In this document: one piece after another, positions 35,879 to 44,812 of the stretch
Numbering within the stretch: position 1 is the stretch's first letter
How the letters are laid out: each line of letters starts with the position of its first letter
Assembly (NCBI RefSeq): GCF_022919155.1
Contig: NZ_CP095045.1
Coordinates: 868,001-932,000 of the forward strand
Source: Leucobacter allii
GTDB lineage: Bacteria; Actinomycetota; Actinomycetes; Actinomycetales; Microbacteriaceae
DNA length: 64,000 nt
Reading direction: 5' to 3'
Translations under genes and position numbers: made by a program
The notes under the pieces: model-generated
What the model saw: the letters and a program-made list of their open reading frames with translations, nothing else
Told to the model about the DNA's origin: nothing
Databases searched by the model: none

Positions 35879-37117
35879 ATGAGTGGCAACGACGGAGTGC
35901 TGAGCGGATACCGGGTGCTCGACTGCTCCATCGCGATGGCGGGGCCGTTCGCGGCGCAGCGCCTGGGCGACCTGGGCGCCGACGTGATCAAGGTCGAGCC
36001 GACGACCGGGGAGTGGCAGCGCCACACCCCGGCGGGCGGAGCGGTCGGCAACAAGATCAACGTCTCGTTCCTGTCCCTGAACCGCAACAAGCGATCGCTC
36101 GCGGTGAACCTGAAGGACGAGGACGGGCGCGAGCTCCTGTATCGGCTCGTGCGGGAGTCCGACGTCTTCCTGCAGAACTACCGGCCGGGCGTCGCGAAGC
36201 GCCTCGGCGTCGACTACGAGTCGTTGCGGGAGATCAACCCGGCCATCGTCTACGTCTCCATCTCGGGGTACGGCGAGGACGGCCCGTATCGCGACCGGCC
36301 GGGGCAGGACCTGCTGCTGCAGGCGATGTCGGGGGCGATGCTCTCGACGGGCGCCGTCGGCCAGCCGCCCCAGGCGGCCGGCCAGTACCTCGCCGACGCG
36401 GTGACGGCCTCGACCGCGTTCGAGGGAGTCCTCGCGGCGCTGCTGCACCGCGAGCGCACGGGGGAGGGGCAGCTCGTCACGGTGAACATGCTCGACGCGC
36501 TCACCGCGCTGCAGATGCAGGAGCTGTCCGTCTACACCGTGGGCCGCGTGCCGCAGAAGCGCAGCGCGCAGCCCCACGCGCACGTCTACATCCGTTCGCC
36601 CTACGGATCCTTCCGCACGCAGGACGGGTACATCGTGCTGTCGTTCGTCTCGCTGGAGGTGCTCGCCGAGCTGTTCGACGACGACTCCCTGCGCGGATTC
36701 GCGGACGACGAGGCCGCATGGGGCATGCGCGACGAGCTCTTCGCCCGCACCGCGCAGGCCCTCGAGCAGCGCACGAGCGCGGAATGGATGGAGTACTTCG
36801 AGGCACGCGGCGTCTGGGCCGGTCCCGTCTACTCCTACGAGGATCTCGTCAACGATCCGCAGATCGCGCACAACGGCACCTTCGTCGAGTACGAGCACCC
36901 GACGGAAGGGCGCATCAAGACCCCCGGGTTCCCCTACAAGTTCTCGCGCACGCCGGCCGAGGTGTACCGCGGAGCGCCGCAGACCGGGGAGCACAGCCGC
37001 GAGGTGCTCGCATCGATCGGGCTCACCGATGCGGAGACCGACCGGTTGATCGCGAGCGGGGTCGTCGCCCAGCTCGAGGACGCCGCCGGCGCGCCCCTCG
37101 ACGGACGCGGGGCGTAG
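35879..37117 (+). CDS. CaiB/BaiF-type (family III) CoA-transferase
   Basis: The 412-aa product has normal family length. N-terminal LSGYRVLDCSIAMAGPFAAQ, GADVIKVEPTTGE, LNRNKRSLAVNLK and YVSISGYGEDGPYRDRPGQD are family hallmarks. Asp144 in RPGQDLLLQA aligns with the catalytic Asp that forms the aspartyl-CoA anhydride. The ATG at 35879 follows AAGGATAG. It probably activates a carboxylic acid formed in the pathway, working with the enoyl-CoA hydratase two genes downstream. Confidence 0.92.
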   Translation: MSGNDGVLSGYRVLDCSIAMAGPFAAQRLGDLGADVIKVEPTTGEWQRHTPAGGAVGNKINVSFLSLNRNKRSLAVNLKDEDGRELLYRLVRESDVFLQNYRPGVAKRLGVDYESLREINPAIVYVSISGYGEDGPYRDRPGQDLLLQAMSGAMLSTGAVGQPPQAAGQYLADAVTASTAFEGVLAALLHRERTGEGQLVTVNMLDALTALQMQELSVYTVGRVPQKRSAQPHAHVYIRSPYGSFRTQDGYIVLSFVSLEVLAELFDDDSLRGFADDEAAWGMRDELFARTAQALEQRTSAEWMEYFEARGVWAGPVYSYEDLVNDPQIAHNGTFVEYEHPTEGRIKTPGFPYKFSRTPAEVYRGAPQTGEHSREVLASIGLTDAETDRLIASGVVAQLEDAAGAPLDGRGA

Positions 37118-37125
37118 GGTCCGCC

Positions 37126-38277
37126 ATGGCGCAGTACCGAGGACTCACCTGGGACCACCCGCGCGGCCGCGTCTGGCTCGAAGCGGCGTCCGCGCTCTGG
37201 CGCGAGCGAGGCGTCGACGTCGTCTGGGAGGCGCAGCCGCTCGAGGGCTTCGAGGGGCACCCGATCGAGGAGCTGTGCGCCCGCTACGATCTCGTCGTGC
37301 TCGACCATCCGCATCTCGGGGACGCGCTCGCGACGGGGTCGCTGCGGGCGATGGAGGAGGTGCTCGGCGACGCCTCCCCGGCGCTGCAGGAGGCGTACGT
37401 CGGCCCCTCGCTCCGCTCCTACCGCCTCGACGGGCGCACCTGGGCGCTGCCCATCGACGCCGCCACCCAGGTCAGCGCACGAGACCCGAGGATCGTGGGC
37501 CGGGCTCCGGCCACCTGGGACGACGTGGAGCGACTCGCGGGCGAGGCGCCCGTCGCCCTCTCGCTCGCCGGCCCGCATGCGCTGCTCAGCCTCTTCTCCG
37601 TGGCGGCGTCGCTCGGAGCACCGCCCGTCGACGCGGCGGGCGAGCCGTGGCTCGACGAGGGGACCGCGCTCGCGGCGCTCGACGTGCTGCGCTCGGTGCA
37701 CGCCCGCTCCCGCCGCGAGTACGCCGGGCTCAACCCGATCGGGCTCCTCGAGCGCGTCGGCTCCGACGACCCGCTCGCCTACGTGCCGCTCGTCTACGGA
37801 TACGTCACCTACGCGTTCCCGGAGTCGCCGGCGCCCGTCGCCTTCGGAGACGCGCCCCGTATGGCGCCCGGAGGCCTCCCCGGGTCGACGATCGGCGGCA
37901 CCGGAGTGGCGATCAGCCGCCGTGCGCCGCTCGACGACGCCTTCCGCGCCTACCTGAGCTGGCTGGTCGCCCCCGCGACGCAGCGCAGGCTGGTCCCGGA
38001 GCTCCTCGGGCAGCCGGCAGCCGCAGCCGCCTGGGACGACGCCGAGGTCGACGCCGCGGCTGGCGCCTTCTACTCGGCGACGCGCGCCACGATCGAGGCC
38101 GCGGTCGTGCGCCCGCGCGCCTCGGGGTTCCCCGAGGCGCAGCAGCACGGATCGGCGATCGTGCGCGAGGCGCTCTCCGGCGCGGTCGATCCCGCCCACG
38201 CCGTCGCCCGGCTCACCGCGCTCGCCGTCGCCCCGCACGGCACCCCCGAACGGACCCATCGGAAGGATCCCGCATGA
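37126..38277 (+). CDS. Leaderless family-1 solute-binding-protein homologue
   Basis: The 383-aa product reads as an extracellular solute-binding protein family 1 fold (two lobes; DLVVLDHPHLGDALATGS, LPIDAATQVSARDPRI, VPLVYGYVTYAF, PGSTIGGTGVAISRRAPLDD). It starts MAQYRGLTWDHPRGRVWLEA, with no signal peptide, lipobox or TM segment. The start is fixed by the CoA-transferase stop 8 bp upstream, so a hidden export signal is unlikely. It overlaps the enoyl-CoA hydratase start by 4 bp. The island's transporter is of the CUT2 class and has its own SBP, so this protein is not its partner. A cytoplasmic ligand-binding, chaperone or enzymatic role is inferred. Confidence 0.8.
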   Translation: MAQYRGLTWDHPRGRVWLEAASALWRERGVDVVWEAQPLEGFEGHPIEELCARYDLVVLDHPHLGDALATGSLRAMEEVLGDASPALQEAYVGPSLRSYRLDGRTWALPIDAATQVSARDPRIVGRAPATWDDVERLAGEAPVALSLAGPHALLSLFSVAASLGAPPVDAAGEPWLDEGTALAALDVLRSVHARSRREYAGLNPIGLLERVGSDDPLAYVPLVYGYVTYAFPESPAPVAFGDAPRMAPGGLPGSTIGGTGVAISRRAPLDDAFRAYLSWLVAPATQRRLVPELLGQPAAAAAWDDAEVDAAAGAFYSATRATIEAAVVRPRASGFPEAQQHGSAIVREALSGAVDPAHAVARLTALAVAPHGTPERTHRKDPA

Positions 38278-39065
38278 CCCGCATCACCGATCTCGCGACC
38301 GAGCACATCGGCGTCGCGCTGCAGGACTTCGTGCTCACCGTCACGCTGCAGCGCCCGGAGAAGCTCAACGCCGTCACGCCCGAGATGTCCTCCGCCCTGG
38401 AGGCGATCGCGACGGCCGCGAACCACGACCCCGAGGTGCGCGTCGTGATCCTGACCGGTGCGGGGGACCGGGCGTTCTGCGCCGGCAGCGACATCCGCGC
38501 ACTCGATCAGTACGCGACGCCGTGGGAGTTCCGCAACCGCATGGACTACTGCGACGCGCTCCATCGGCTGCGGAAGCCGGTCATCGCCGCGGTCAACGGC
38601 TACGCCCTCGGCGGCGGGCTCGAGACCTCGCTGATCTGCGACATCCGTCTCGCCGCCGAGACCGCCCGGTTCGCGGCGCCCGAGGTGAAGCTCGGGTGGA
38701 TCGGCGGCGGCGGGATGACCGCGTTCCTCGCCGCCGCAGCCGGGCCGAGCAACGCCGCCGTCATGACCATGACCGGCGACATGATCGACGCCGAGACGGC
38801 ACTTCGCTGGGGCATCGTCAGCGAAGTGCTGCCCGCGGACGGGCTCATGACGCGGGCCCGCGAGCTCGCGGTCGTCATCGCCTCGCGCCCGCCGATCGCG
38901 ATCGAGACCGCGAAGGCGAACCTCCGCGCCGCCTACAACATGCCGCAAGAGCAGGCCGTCGCCTACGAGCGGGACCTGCAGACCATCACCTTCGCGACCG
39001 AGGACGCGGCGGAGGGGCGCTGCGCCTTCGCCGAGCGCCGCGACGCCGCCTTCCGCGGACGCTGA
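38274..39065 (+). CDS. Enoyl-CoA hydratase/isomerase (crotonase) family protein
   Basis: The 263-aa product has oxyanion-hole segments AFCAGSDIRALD and NGYALGGGLETSLICDIRLAA. At the usual first catalytic Glu position the sequence reads ..GGGLETS.., and the second region reads APEVKLGWIGGGGMTAFL. Acid-base residues are therefore plausible but not certain for hydration versus isomerisation. The ATG overlaps the stop of the SBP homologue (ATGA). Confidence 0.88.
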   Translation: MTRITDLATEHIGVALQDFVLTVTLQRPEKLNAVTPEMSSALEAIATAANHDPEVRVVILTGAGDRAFCAGSDIRALDQYATPWEFRNRMDYCDALHRLRKPVIAAVNGYALGGGLETSLICDIRLAAETARFAAPEVKLGWIGGGGMTAFLAAAAGPSNAAVMTMTGDMIDAETALRWGIVSEVLPADGLMTRARELAVVIASRPPIAIETAKANLRAAYNMPQEQAVAYERDLQTITFATEDAAEGRCAFAERRDAAFRGR

Positions 39066-39091
39066 TCCGCACCGACACGAGGACCATCGAC

Positions 39092-40273
39092 ATGACCCAC
39101 ACGACCTGGCCCGCGAGCCTCACGGCCACGCTCCCGCTCGACCACGACGCCGCCACGCTGATCGGACGGGCGTGGGATCCCCGCGTCGCGGGCCCGAGCC
39201 CCGTGCTCGTCACCGCGGATGAGGTCAGAGACCTCTCGGGAACCTTCGCGACCGTGAGCGAGCTCATGTCCGCGGACGACCCCGCGGCGGCCGCCCGGGC
39301 GGCCGCGGGCGCGGTGCTCGGGTCCGCCGAGGAGATCCTCGCGGCGACCATGCGTCGCGATCGCTCGGCGACGCGCTTCCTCTCGCCCATCGACCTGCAG
39401 TGCGTGAAGGCCGCAGGAGTGACCTTCGCGGTGTCGATGATCGAGCGGGTGATCGAGGAGCGGGCCCGCGGCGACGCCGCGGAGGCAGACCGCGTACGCG
39501 CGCAGGTGCTCGAGGTGATCGGGGGCGACCTCGGCGCCATCGAGCCGGGCTCCCCGGGCGCGATGCGCCTCAAGAGCTATCTGATCGATCAGGGGCTGTG
39601 GAGCCAGTACCTCGAGGTCGGGATCGGGCCGGACGCCGAGATCTTCACCAAGTGCCCCGTGCTCGCCTCGGTCGGCACGGGCGACGAGATCGGCGTGCGC
39701 CGGACGTCGGAGTGGAACAACCCCGAGCCCGAGGTCGTCCTCGTCCTGGACGGCTCGGGGCGGATCCTCGGAGCGACGCTCGGCAACGATCTCAACCTGC
39801 GCGACTACGAGGGCCGCAGCGCGCTGCTCCTCCCCGAGGCGAAGGACAACAACGCCTCGGCGTCCCTCGGGCCGTTCATCCGGCTCTTCGATGAGCGCTT
39901 CTCCCTGGACGACGTGCGGCGCGCCGAGGTCGAGCTGCGGGTGCAGGGAGAGGACGGCTTCGAGCTGCGCGCCTCCTCCGACATGAGCCTGATCAGCCGC
40001 GACCCCGAAGATCTCGTCTCGCATCTCCTGGGCCCGCATCATCAGTACCCCGACGGGGCGGTGCTCTACCTGGGGACCCTGTTCGCCCCCACCGAGGATC
40101 GCGGCGAGCCGGGAGCCGGGTTCACGCACCGCGTCGGAGACGTCGTGCGCATCTCATCGCCTAAACTGGGGGCCCTGGTCAATCGCGTCGCGCACAGCGA
40201 GACGTGCGCGCCCTGGGAATTCGGTGTCGGGGCGCTCATGCGCAACCTGGCGGAGCGAGGACTGCTGAGGTGA
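39092..40273 (+). CDS. FAH-fold 2-keto-3-deoxypentonate dehydratase-like protein
   Basis: The 393-aa product has a fumarylacetoacetate-hydrolase fold C-terminus. The metal-binding and active-site pattern EWNNPEPEVVLVLDGSG, ATLGNDLNLRDYEGRS, LLLPEAKDNNASASLGP is the form seen in the dehydratases that convert 2-keto-3-deoxy-pentonates to 2-ketoglutarate semialdehyde (XylX / KdaD-type), not in classic FAA hydrolase. The length fits XylX-type enzymes. The aldehyde dehydrogenase at 25389 would take the product. Substrate stereochemistry is unknown. Confidence 0.8.
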   Translation: MTHTTWPASLTATLPLDHDAATLIGRAWDPRVAGPSPVLVTADEVRDLSGTFATVSELMSADDPAAAARAAAGAVLGSAEEILAATMRRDRSATRFLSPIDLQCVKAAGVTFAVSMIERVIEERARGDAAEADRVRAQVLEVIGGDLGAIEPGSPGAMRLKSYLIDQGLWSQYLEVGIGPDAEIFTKCPVLASVGTGDEIGVRRTSEWNNPEPEVVLVLDGSGRILGATLGNDLNLRDYEGRSALLLPEAKDNNASASLGPFIRLFDERFSLDDVRRAEVELRVQGEDGFELRASSDMSLISRDPEDLVSHLLGPHHQYPDGAVLYLGTLFAPTEDRGEPGAGFTHRVGDVVRISSPKLGALVNRVAHSETCAPWEFGVGALMRNLAERGLLR

Positions 40274-40276
40274 GGA

Positions 40277-41341
40277 ATGAGCTCTGAGGCGGGGAGGCGG
40301 GCGAGCCGTCGGTCGACGCGGAGCGTCACCCTCGCCGAGGTCGCCGAGCACGCAGGGGTCTCCCCGCAGACCGTCTCCCGTGCGATCCGCACCCCCGACG
40401 TCGTGTCCGAGGACACGCTCGAACGGGTGCAGGCATCGATCCGCGCCACGGGGTACGTGCCGAATCTGGCCGCGAGCAATCTCGCCTCCAACCGCAGCAA
40501 CACGATCGCGGTGCTCATCCCCGCGGTCTCCGCGTCCGTCTTCGCCGACACGGTGCAGGGCCTCGACAGCGTGCTCGCCCCGCACGGCTACCACCTCTTC
40601 ATCGGTACGACCGAGTACAGTCTGCAGCAGGAGGAGGCGACGCTGCGGGCCCTCCTCGGCCGCCGGCCCGACGGCGTCGTGCTCGTCGGCACCGAGCACA
40701 CGCCTGAGGCGCAGGCGCTGCTCGCCGCCGCGCGAGTGCCGGTCGTGGAATCCTGGGAGCTCACCCAGCATCCGGTCGACTCGGTCGTCGGCTTCTCGAA
40801 CTACGCCGCGATGAGCGCGCTGTTCGAGCACGTGCACGCCCTCGGCTACCGGTGCCCGGTGCTCGCCGGCCAGTTCGCCGGAGGCGACGTGCGCGCGCTC
40901 CGCCGCCGTGCCGCCTTCGAGGACGGCATGCGTCGGCTCTATCCGGGGGTGCCCGTCAGGATCCTCGACTCCGGTGCCGCGGGCGTCAGCCTCGATGCCG
41001 GGCGGGATCTCTTCAGACAGGTCCGGTCCGAGCTGCCCCGGGCGGACCTCATCATGTTCGCGAGCGACGTCTTCGCGACAGGCGCGACGCTCGAAGCGGT
41101 GCGCAGCGGCGTCGCGATTCCCGGGGAGCTCGGCATCACCGGCTTCGGCGGCTTCGAGGTCGGCCGTCACCTCGTGCCCCAGCTCACGACGATGGCGATC
41201 CCGAGCCGCCGCATCGGCGAGGAGGCCGGCCGGGTGCTGCTCGAGCGGATCGCGGCCGGCGGACGGCAGACGGGCGAGGCGAGGATCGTCGACGTCGGCC
41301 ACACCCTCGTGCTCGGCGAGAGCACGGTCTGGCAGCGCTGA
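40277..41341 (+). CDS. LacI-family transcriptional regulator
   Basis: The 354-aa product has helix-turn-helix TLAEVAEHAGVSPQTVSRAI, hinge-helix region PNLAASNLASNRSN, and a sugar-binding type I PBP domain (IAVLIPAVSASVFADTVQGLD). It starts 4 bp after the dehydratase stop and is probably co-transcribed with it. The likely operators are the AGCGCT cores at 31859-31880. It is the last gene before a convergent surface protein gene. Confidence 0.93.
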   Translation: MSSEAGRRASRRSTRSVTLAEVAEHAGVSPQTVSRAIRTPDVVSEDTLERVQASIRATGYVPNLAASNLASNRSNTIAVLIPAVSASVFADTVQGLDSVLAPHGYHLFIGTTEYSLQQEEATLRALLGRRPDGVVLVGTEHTPEAQALLAAARVPVVESWELTQHPVDSVVGFSNYAAMSALFEHVHALGYRCPVLAGQFAGGDVRALRRRAAFEDGMRRLYPGVPVRILDSGAAGVSLDAGRDLFRQVRSELPRADLIMFASDVFATGATLEAVRSGVAIPGELGITGFGGFEVGRHLVPQLTTMAIPSRRIGEEAGRVLLERIAAGGRQTGEARIVDVGHTLVLGESTVWQR

Positions 41342-41357
41342 GCGCGCCGTCGGCAGC

Positions 41358-43607
41358 CTAGACCTCGTGCCTCCGGCCGCGTGACCGGCTGATCATCGCG
41401 AGGAGGGCACCGCCCAGCGCGAGCAGCGCACCGCCGAACAGCAGCGGGAGTCTGGCATCGCCCCCGGTGACGCTGAGCGCCTCGGGACCGCCCGCGGCGT
41501 CGACGGAGCCCCTCGGCTGCTCCGGGGTCGCGTCACCCGGCGTCGACGGCGGCGCGGCGAAGGTGTTCGTCACGACGAGCTCCGGGGTGCCCGCCGCCGG
41601 GGACAGCGTGAGCGTCGGCGCACGATCCAGTTCGGCGCCGTCGACGGCGTACTGCACGGCTGAGGCTCCGCCCGGCTCCGTCTCCTCGACGGCGCACTCC
41701 ATCCCGGCGGGGAGGGCCAGCGCGAGCCGTTCGCCCGACTTCACGTTGAAGGGATGCTCCGATGACGCGCCGCGGAAGTCGGTGCACCGGGCCGTGAAGC
41801 CGAAGGCGAACCCGGCGGGGGCCGGACCCGCGACCGTCTTGGCGATCGTCAGGTGACCGTGCGCGACGAGGCCGGCGTCGATCCGGATGTCGGCGCTCCC
41901 TGCCGTGCCGGGCAGCGCCGACTCTCCCGTGCCGGGGTCGACGTCCGAGTCCAGCTCCGGTGCCGCATCCGGTGCGTGCTGTGTCGTGAACGCCAGCTGC
42001 GCCGTGGAGGCGACCCCGAACGCGTCCGCGAGACCCGTCACGTCGGCGGTCGAGACGTCGAACGAGACGCGTGCTGCGGTCGAGGCGTTCAGACCCTCGA
42101 ACGCGTAGATGCCCATCGCATCGGTCGCGGTCGTTCCCAGCACGGTCCCGTCGGCCGCGAGAACGGAGACCGTGACGCCGGGGATTCCCGGCTCGTCGGG
42201 ATCCTGCCGTCCGTTCTGGTCGGCGTCGTACCACACGAGCTCGCCGAGGCGCAGCACGGGCAACCCGTCGACCGGAAGCGCGACGCGCGCACTCCCCGAG
42301 GCGATGGTCATCCAATCATCGACGATCCGCGCGTTCCCCCACCCGTTGCCGTTGAACTCCCAGGCGTGCGCACCCGCGGCGCTGTCCACCCGATCCCCGA
42401 TGAGCGGAGTCGTGGTCGTGGCGCGGATCCCGGGGAGGAGTCCGTCGTTCCAGCTCACGCGTGAGTCGGGCGCGTCCGGCCCGTTCATCCGGGTGACCCG
42501 GATCCCACCCGAGCGCCCCTCGACGTCTCCTTCGAGGAAGTGGATCTCGGACTCGCCCAGGAACTCGGCTTCGACCGCGAAGCCGCGACCCGGGGGCACC
42601 GCATCGCCGGCGCCGTCCCTGCCGTCCCAGGGAATCGAGAAGCCGCCGGTGGCCGCGGCGGTGTCGAACTCGACGTCGACGGCATCGGTGAACACCCCGT
42701 TCGCATCCGTGTCGATGCGCAGGCGGATGACGCCGGGTTGCCCGGACAGCGTGCCCGTCACGGTGCCGGCGGCGGTGAAGCCGTCGCGAGCGTACTGCAG
42801 ATCGGTGATCTCGGGGGTCTGGTACGGCGGGAGCACCCACTGCTGGGAGGTGCGTCCGTCGCCCCACAGTGCCGTCGACGCCGGCATCGCCGGATCGGGC
42901 GTCTCCCCCAAGAAGATGCGGTAGAAGACGAGTCCGTTGTCGCGGCACGCGGGGCTGTCGAGCAGGTAGTCGTCGCCGGAGATCGCGGGGAGCGCGCCGT
43001 CCGCGGCCTCGACCACTCCGCTCATCGGCACGGACCGGTACGCGGGAAGGCAGGACCCGTCGTTGAACATCACGCCGCGGTTGCTGGCGCGGAGGGAGAA
43101 GACCCATCCGCGGTGACCGGTGAACTGCGCACTGTACATCCCGCCGAACTCCGAGAGATACGTCGCCGAGAAGGTTCTCGACCCGAAGCCCGTGTTGCTG
43201 AAGTTGACGGACTCCGCCCACACCCGACCGGGGATGGCAGTTCCCGAGGCGTCGGCGACCTGCAGGGTCCAGGCGGTCGTGTTGTCGGTCTCCGCGGTGT
43301 ACCGCACGACCCATACGCCCGCCAGAGCGGAAGGAATCTCGCCGGCGCAGGCACCCGATGGGCAACTCGCCGCGACCGCGCCGTCGGGCGAGCGGACCTC
43401 GACCCCCTGCGAGTTCGCGAAGCTGAAGCCCACCGCGTCCCCGGCTTCGGCGTACGCGTACAGCTCAGTGGATCGCAGCCCCGATTGCGACACGGCCTGC
43501 GCGGGCGCCGCGCAGAGGCCGACGACGACGGCGGCCACGACGGCCGCGGCGAGCGCGAGAGCGCCGCGGGAGGTGCGGCCGGGTCTCCGGTGGTGCGACT
43601 GGGGCAT
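41358..43607 (-). CDS. Secreted surface protein with SdrD-B-like and DUF5979-like domains and LSVTGG sorting signal
   Basis: The 749-aa product has an N-terminal signal peptide (basic start, AALAAAVVAAVVVG core, cleavage near APAQA-VS). A large N-terminal region of unknown fold covers residues about 40-420. An SdrD-B-like repeat follows (LGELVWYDADQNGRQDPDEPG, IPGVTVSVLAADG). A DUF5979-like domain comes next (GHLTIAKTVAGPAPAGFAF, ..VTNTF). The C-terminus has LSVTGG, a hydrophobic helix and RSRGRRHEV, a sortase-type anchor resembling the LxxTG signals of actinobacteria. It is probably an adhesin or pilus-like subunit. No sortase gene is in the window. Confidence 0.85.
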   Translation of the reverse strand: MPQSHHRRPGRTSRGALALAAAVVAAVVVGLCAAPAQAVSQSGLRSTELYAYAEAGDAVGFSFANSQGVEVRSPDGAVAASCPSGACAGEIPSALAGVWVVRYTAETDNTTAWTLQVADASGTAIPGRVWAESVNFSNTGFGSRTFSATYLSEFGGMYSAQFTGHRGWVFSLRASNRGVMFNDGSCLPAYRSVPMSGVVEAADGALPAISGDDYLLDSPACRDNGLVFYRIFLGETPDPAMPASTALWGDGRTSQQWVLPPYQTPEITDLQYARDGFTAAGTVTGTLSGQPGVIRLRIDTDANGVFTDAVDVEFDTAAATGGFSIPWDGRDGAGDAVPPGRGFAVEAEFLGESEIHFLEGDVEGRSGGIRVTRMNGPDAPDSRVSWNDGLLPGIRATTTTPLIGDRVDSAAGAHAWEFNGNGWGNARIVDDWMTIASGSARVALPVDGLPVLRLGELVWYDADQNGRQDPDEPGIPGVTVSVLAADGTVLGTTATDAMGIYAFEGLNASTAARVSFDVSTADVTGLADAFGVASTAQLAFTTQHAPDAAPELDSDVDPGTGESALPGTAGSADIRIDAGLVAHGHLTIAKTVAGPAPAGFAFGFTARCTDFRGASSEHPFNVKSGERLALALPAGMECAVEETEPGGASAVQYAVDGAELDRAPTLTLSPAAGTPELVVTNTFAAPPSTPGDATPEQPRGSVDAAGGPEALSVTGGDARLPLLFGGALLALGGALLAMISRSRGRRHEV

Positions 43608-43880
43608 GAGCGGCGTCCTCTCCTCCGCGCGCCCACCGGCGCGCGCGAATGCAGGGGTGGGGATGCTGTCGCTCCGCGTCGCCGCACGGCGACACGGACC
43701 GACCCCCTTCAGCTCATCAGACGGCCGTCGAGGCGTTTCGTGACGCTCGAATGGAAATATGCCGATCGATGCCCCCGTCCGCCGTCGGCACGGCAGGCGG
43801 CCGCACGCGCGTTCGTCGTCGGCCGTGCGGGCGCGGGTCGCGACCCGGCCTCGCCCTGACGGCGGTGCGGACGCGGGTCG
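43608..43880. other. Intergenic region upstream of the surface protein gene
   Basis: About 270 bp with no supported gene. It must hold the promoter of the minus-strand surface protein; GAGGAGAGGACGCC is its ribosome site read on that strand. Near 43827 and 43864 a GTGCGGRCGCGGGTCGC motif occurs twice, and CGGGTCGCGACCCG at 43835-43848 is palindromic. The motif lies after the GntR gene and may help terminate it. Confidence 0.4.
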
Positions 43881-44612
43881 CTACTCGGTGTCGCCGGCGA
43901 ACTCGCCGGCCTCGGGCCGGCCGGTCGCCCAGGCCTTCCGGGCGTGCCCGATATGGGTGCGCATGAGTCGTTCGGCGCCGTCCGCGTCGCCCGCGCGGAG
44001 CCGGCGGACGAGCTCGTGGTGCTCGCGCGCCGACGCGGCGAGGCGGCCGTCGCGCGCGAGCGTCGCGATGCCGTACATGCGCGTGCGCACGCGGAGCGAG
44101 GTCGCGAGCTGCACGAGCTGGGCATTGCCCGCGTGCCGGAGCGCGACCGCGTGGAACTCCCGGTCGTGGCGCAGATACTCCACGAGGTCGCCGTGCTCGG
44201 CGGCGCGCAGGCAGGCGTCGGCGAGGCGCGTGAGCGCCGCGGTCGAGTCGTCGTCGAGTCGGCCGGCCACGCGGTGCATCGCCGGCGGTTCGATCATGAG
44301 CCGGATCTCCGCGAGGTCGTCGAGCTCGGCAGCGGTCATCGCGGTGACGCGGAAGCCCTTGTTCTTGACGGTCTCCACCACGCCATCGCGCGCGAGTTCC
44401 ATCATCGCCTCGCGCACGGGTGTCGCGGAGACGCCGAGGGACTGTCCGAGGGTGGGAGCGGAGACAAGCTCGCCCTCGGCGATCTCGCCGGTGATGATGG
44501 CGGTGCGGATCTGCTCGAGCACGGTCTCGCGGAGGCTCAGCGGTCGCGTCAGCGGTGTGAAGGGCGCGCCGCCCGCGGACGCGCCGTCGGACGCGGTGGG
44601 GAAGGAAGACAT
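43881..44612 (-). CDS. GntR-family (FCD) transcriptional regulator
   Basis: The 243-aa product starts at ATG 44612 after GAGGAG. N-terminal winged helix: LRETVLEQIRTAIITGEIAE, PTLGQSLGVSATPVREAMMEL. C-terminal FCD ligand domain: LMIEPPAMHRVAGRL, DREFHAVALRHAGN, EHHELVRRL, carrying the Asp/His metal ligands. Neighbouring agmatine deiminase and amine transporter genes suggest an organic acid or amine-derived effector. Confidence 0.9.
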   Translation of the reverse strand: MSSFPTASDGASAGGAPFTPLTRPLSLRETVLEQIRTAIITGEIAEGELVSAPTLGQSLGVSATPVREAMMELARDGVVETVKNKGFRVTAMTAAELDDLAEIRLMIEPPAMHRVAGRLDDDSTAALTRLADACLRAAEHGDLVEYLRHDREFHAVALRHAGNAQLVQLATSLRVRTRMYGIATLARDGRLAASAREHHELVRRLRAGDADGAERLMRTHIGHARKAWATGRPEAGEFAGDTE

Positions 44613-44725
44613 GGAACTCCTCGGTGCCTGATCGGTGCGGCGCCGGGCGACGCACCGATCAGATCCTCCCACGACTTGCCGGTGCGGCGGCGCCGGACCG
44701 GCCGATGCGCGCCGCGTTCGGAGCT

Positions 44726-44801
44726 TCGCGCCCCGGCTCCGGGGCGGTCCGCGCCGAGGCTCCCGGAGGCTCGCGCCCCGGCTCTGGGGCGGTCCGCGCC
44801 G
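44726..44801. repeat. Two 31-bp direct repeats with internal hairpins
   Basis: Units at 44726-44756 and 44771-44801 start TCGCGCCCCGGCTC and differ at one base. Each contains a GCCCCGG/CCGGGGC-type stem. They lie between the agmatine deiminase stop and the GntR gene start on the minus strand, consistent with duplicated terminators. Confidence 0.7.
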
Positions 44802-44812
44802 CGGCGCCGGGC

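Noticed and set aside
35879..39065. Carnitine (cai) pathway
   Set aside because: Only a CaiB-like transferase and a crotonase are shared; no carnitine transporter, CaiA or CaiC is present and the neighbours are sugar enzymes.
39092..40273. Fumarylacetoacetase of tyrosine degradation
   Set aside because: Active-site pattern and length fit the 2-keto-3-deoxypentonate dehydratase branch, and no tyrosine pathway genes are nearby.
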